Positions 62,664-64,000 of a stretch of 64,000 bases of DNA are shown here, piece after piece. Source of the stretch: an uncultured Eubacterium sp. (GTDB lineage Bacteria; Bacillota; Clostridia; Lachnospirales; Lachnospiraceae); contig CAJUDA010000009.1 of NCBI GenBank assembly GCA_910584875.1, positions 24,145 to 88,144 of the forward strand, given 5' to 3'. The notes below the pieces were generated by a model that saw only the letters and a program-made list of their open reading frames with translations, did not search any database and had not been told where the DNA came from. A program made the translations under genes and the position numbers. Position 1 is the stretch's first letter, and each line of letters starts with the position of its first letter.

Positions 62664-63798
62664 TTACATCCGCCTTGTCAACCCAACCGTAAACGCCTTT
62701 TCCGTCCTGCGATATGCAATGATACGGGTGTGTGCCTTTGGCATTTACGGCGGTCACTCTGCAAACGCTTGTTACTTCCCTATGTACGGCTGCCTGTGCT
62801 GCCGTAGAGGACTTATAGACCGGTCCCCCTGTGAATGTTACCGTATCGCCCTTTGAAACGCTTTTAGGGGCGTTCCCTGCGGTCGTGGATACCTCTTTTA
62901 CAGATTCCGCATTGACCCAACCGTAAACGCCTTTTCCGTCCTGCGATATGCAATGATACGGGTGTGTGCCTTTGAGGTTTACCGCCGTTACCTTGCAGAC
63001 GCTTACAACGTCCTTTTCCTTGGCTGTCTGTGCTGCCGTAGAGGACACATACACGCCACCGCCCGTAAACGTCACTGTATCGCCTTTCTGCAATGCCCCT
63101 ACGGCGTTCTGTGTGCCGTTTCCTGCGGGTTTTTGCTTGTCAGCGTCCTTTTTATCGTCTGCCTTTTTTAAATCGCTTAAATTGGACGCTTTGACGGCTT
63201 CGTATACCTTGCCCCTACGGCTTGCATACTGCCCCATTACGCTATCTTTTAGGGCGTAGGCGTGTATTTCTTCAAGTCCTACCTTTTCCGCCCCTCCAAG
63301 GTCATTTCCTGCGGTCGTGGCTATCCGTTTGCTTGCACCGCTTCCCCCTTGGTTCTCCAAGTCCGCATAATAGGCAAGTGCCTTTAAAGACGTAACGCCG
63401 ACCTTAACGCCGTTTTTGACATAAGCCGTAATATCAGCGTCCGCCAAATCGTCCTGTATTTCCTTTCCCTGCGGTGTGGCAAGCAATACAGAAATTGCCT
63501 TTGCTTCCGCTTCGGTGGCTTCCCTCTCTTTTTTATCCCATGCTTTCGGGCTGCTTCCGGCAATCTCGTTATAGAGGGATTCCCCCAATATCTCCTTTGC
63601 CTGGTCCCGGTCCTTATTTACAACCGCCTGCAACAAGGGCAACGCACGGCCCCAATATGCGTTCCATTGGCATTTCCCTATACTCATGCCGTGGCTATTG
63701 TCATTTCGGTTTACGCTGCCGTAATTGCCCTCCTGTGCGTAGATGATACCGCTTGCTACTTTTACCACTTTTTTAATCTGTGCTGCCGTAACTGCCAT
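62659..63798 (-). CDS. Endolysin with lysozyme-like domain and two SH3-like repeats
   Basis: 379 residues, AGGAGG before the ATG. The N-terminal 200 residues (GIIYAQEGNYGSVNRNDNSHGMSIGKCQWNAYWG) look like a lysozyme-fold domain; the Glu of AQEGNYGSV is the candidate catalytic acid. A Lys/Asp-rich linker (DDKKDADKQKP) leads to two near-identical cell-wall-binding modules (KGDTVTFTGG...YGWV), about residues 245-310 and 320-379. It would lyse peptidoglycan in concert with the holin, or serve a conjugative element. The second module is identical in DNA to the end of the neighbouring gene. Confidence 0.8.
   Translation of the reverse strand: MAVTAAQIKKVVKVASGIIYAQEGNYGSVNRNDNSHGMSIGKCQWNAYWGRALPLLQAVVNKDRDQAKEILGESLYNEIAGSSPKAWDKKEREATEAEAKAISVLLATPQGKEIQDDLADADITAYVKNGVKVGVTSLKALAYYADLENQGGSGASKRIATTAGNDLGGAEKVGLEEIHAYALKDSVMGQYASRRGKVYEAVKASNLSDLKKADDKKDADKQKPAGNGTQNAVGALQKGDTVTFTGGGVYVSSTAAQTAKEKDVVSVCKVTAVNLKGTHPYHCISQDGKGVYGWVNAESVKEVSTTAGNAPKSVSKGDTVTFTGGPVYKSSTAAQAAVHREVTSVCRVTAVNAKGTHPYHCISQDGKGVYGWVDKADVK
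62672..62847. repeat. 176-bp perfect repeat, copy 1
   Basis: Identical to 63825-64000 over all 176 bases that can be compared; encodes the last SH3-like module of the endolysin. Confidence 0.95.
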
Positions 63799-63808
63799 TG
63801 TGTACCTC

Positions 63809-64000
63809 CTATTTCTTTACGCTTGCCTTGTCAACCCAACCGTAAACGCCTTTTCCGTCCTGCGATATGCAATGATACGGGTGTGTGCCTTTGGCATTTA
63901 CGGCGGTCACTCTGCAAACGCTTGTTACTTCCCTATGTACGGCTGCCTGTGCTGCCGTAGAGGACTTATAGACCGGTCCCCCTGTGAATGTTACCGTATC
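63809..64000 (-). CDS. Partial gene ending in an SH3-like cell-wall-binding module
   Basis: Only the last 63 codons are in the window (the 5' part lies to the right). They read DTVTFTGGPVYKSSTAAQAAVH to YGWVDKASVKK and match the final endolysin module, with small changes only at the last residues. It ends 10 bases before the endolysin ATG, so both genes lie in one transcript. It probably belongs to a second lysin or wall-binding protein. Confidence 0.85.
   Translation of the reverse strand, partial: DTVTFTGGPVYKSSTAAQAAVHREVTSVCRVTAVNAKGTHPYHCISQDGKGVYGWVDKASVKK
63825..64000. repeat. 176-bp perfect repeat, copy 2 (cut by window edge)
   Basis: Same sequence as 62672-62847. It may extend past the window. 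Confidence 0.95.

Noticed and set aside
1..64000. tRNA genes, riboswitches and CRISPR arrays
   Set aside because: No cloverleaf, known riboswitch core or regular repeat-spacer array was recognised by eye; a covariance search would be needed to be certain.

Overview
The window looks like a chromosome segment of a gut-type Clostridia, most likely Lachnospiraceae. Evidence: strong AGGAGG ribosome sites, moderate GC, the tepA-ftsK arrangement, a TIGR03960/TIGR03936/RNase G operon, formate-tetrahydrofolate ligase, BspA-type leucine-rich surface proteins and many lipoproteins typical of that family. No genus is claimed.

Left part (1-46 kb) is mostly ordinary core and cell-envelope DNA. It holds the end of a GH51 arabinofuranosidase, a ferredoxin, a PHP phosphatase, a decayed AAA/PD-(D/E)XK gene, an Rpn-type nuclease, an XRE regulator, a frameshifted GNAT gene and a phenylacetate-CoA ligase. 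A five-gene envelope operon (8.1-10.9 kb) follows, then an ECF sigma/anti-sigma operon headed by an interrupted lipoprotein gene, a GH31 glucosidase, and an ApbE-QueH-PgeF operon. Next come tandem paralogous lipoproteins, a GH25 lysozyme operon, two surface proteins (one a 5.2-kb leucine-rich/cysteine-peptidase gene broken by an in-frame amber codon), a ClC channel, the radical SAM/RNase G operon, a large imperfect palindrome, an NlpC/P60 lipoprotein, fhs, two ATP-grasp ligases, ftsK and tepA.

Middle part (46-57 kb) is accessory. An ABC transporter set lies downstream of a small secreted protein gene whose consensus promoter is preceded by two direct repeats; this looks like a peptide (bacteriocin-like) export or immunity locus. 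Next to it lies the oddest stretch of the window: conserved pieces of 16S rRNA, out of order and separated by non-rRNA sequence, ended by a terminator and followed by another highly structured segment. An AT-rich stretch and a block of five uncharacterised genes (52.5-55.5 kb) follow, then a MerR/TipA-type regulator with its own 19-bp-spacer promoter.

Right part (57-64 kb) has pnp with a hairpin-bearing leader, then a phage- or conjugative-element-like segment. This contains an IS30 transposase, two ribbon-helix-helix-like small proteins, a 14-bp palindrome repeated four times (twice exactly inside consensus promoter spacers), an ArdC-like protein, a holin, an endolysin with SH3-like repeats, and the end of a second gene sharing a perfectly repeated 176-bp segment.

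At least five genes are interrupted by stops or frameshifts (AAA/PD-(D/E)XK, GNAT, lipoprotein, leucine-rich protein, 54.6-55.5 kb gene). They may be true pseudogenes, phase-off alleles or sequence errors; the raw sequence cannot decide.
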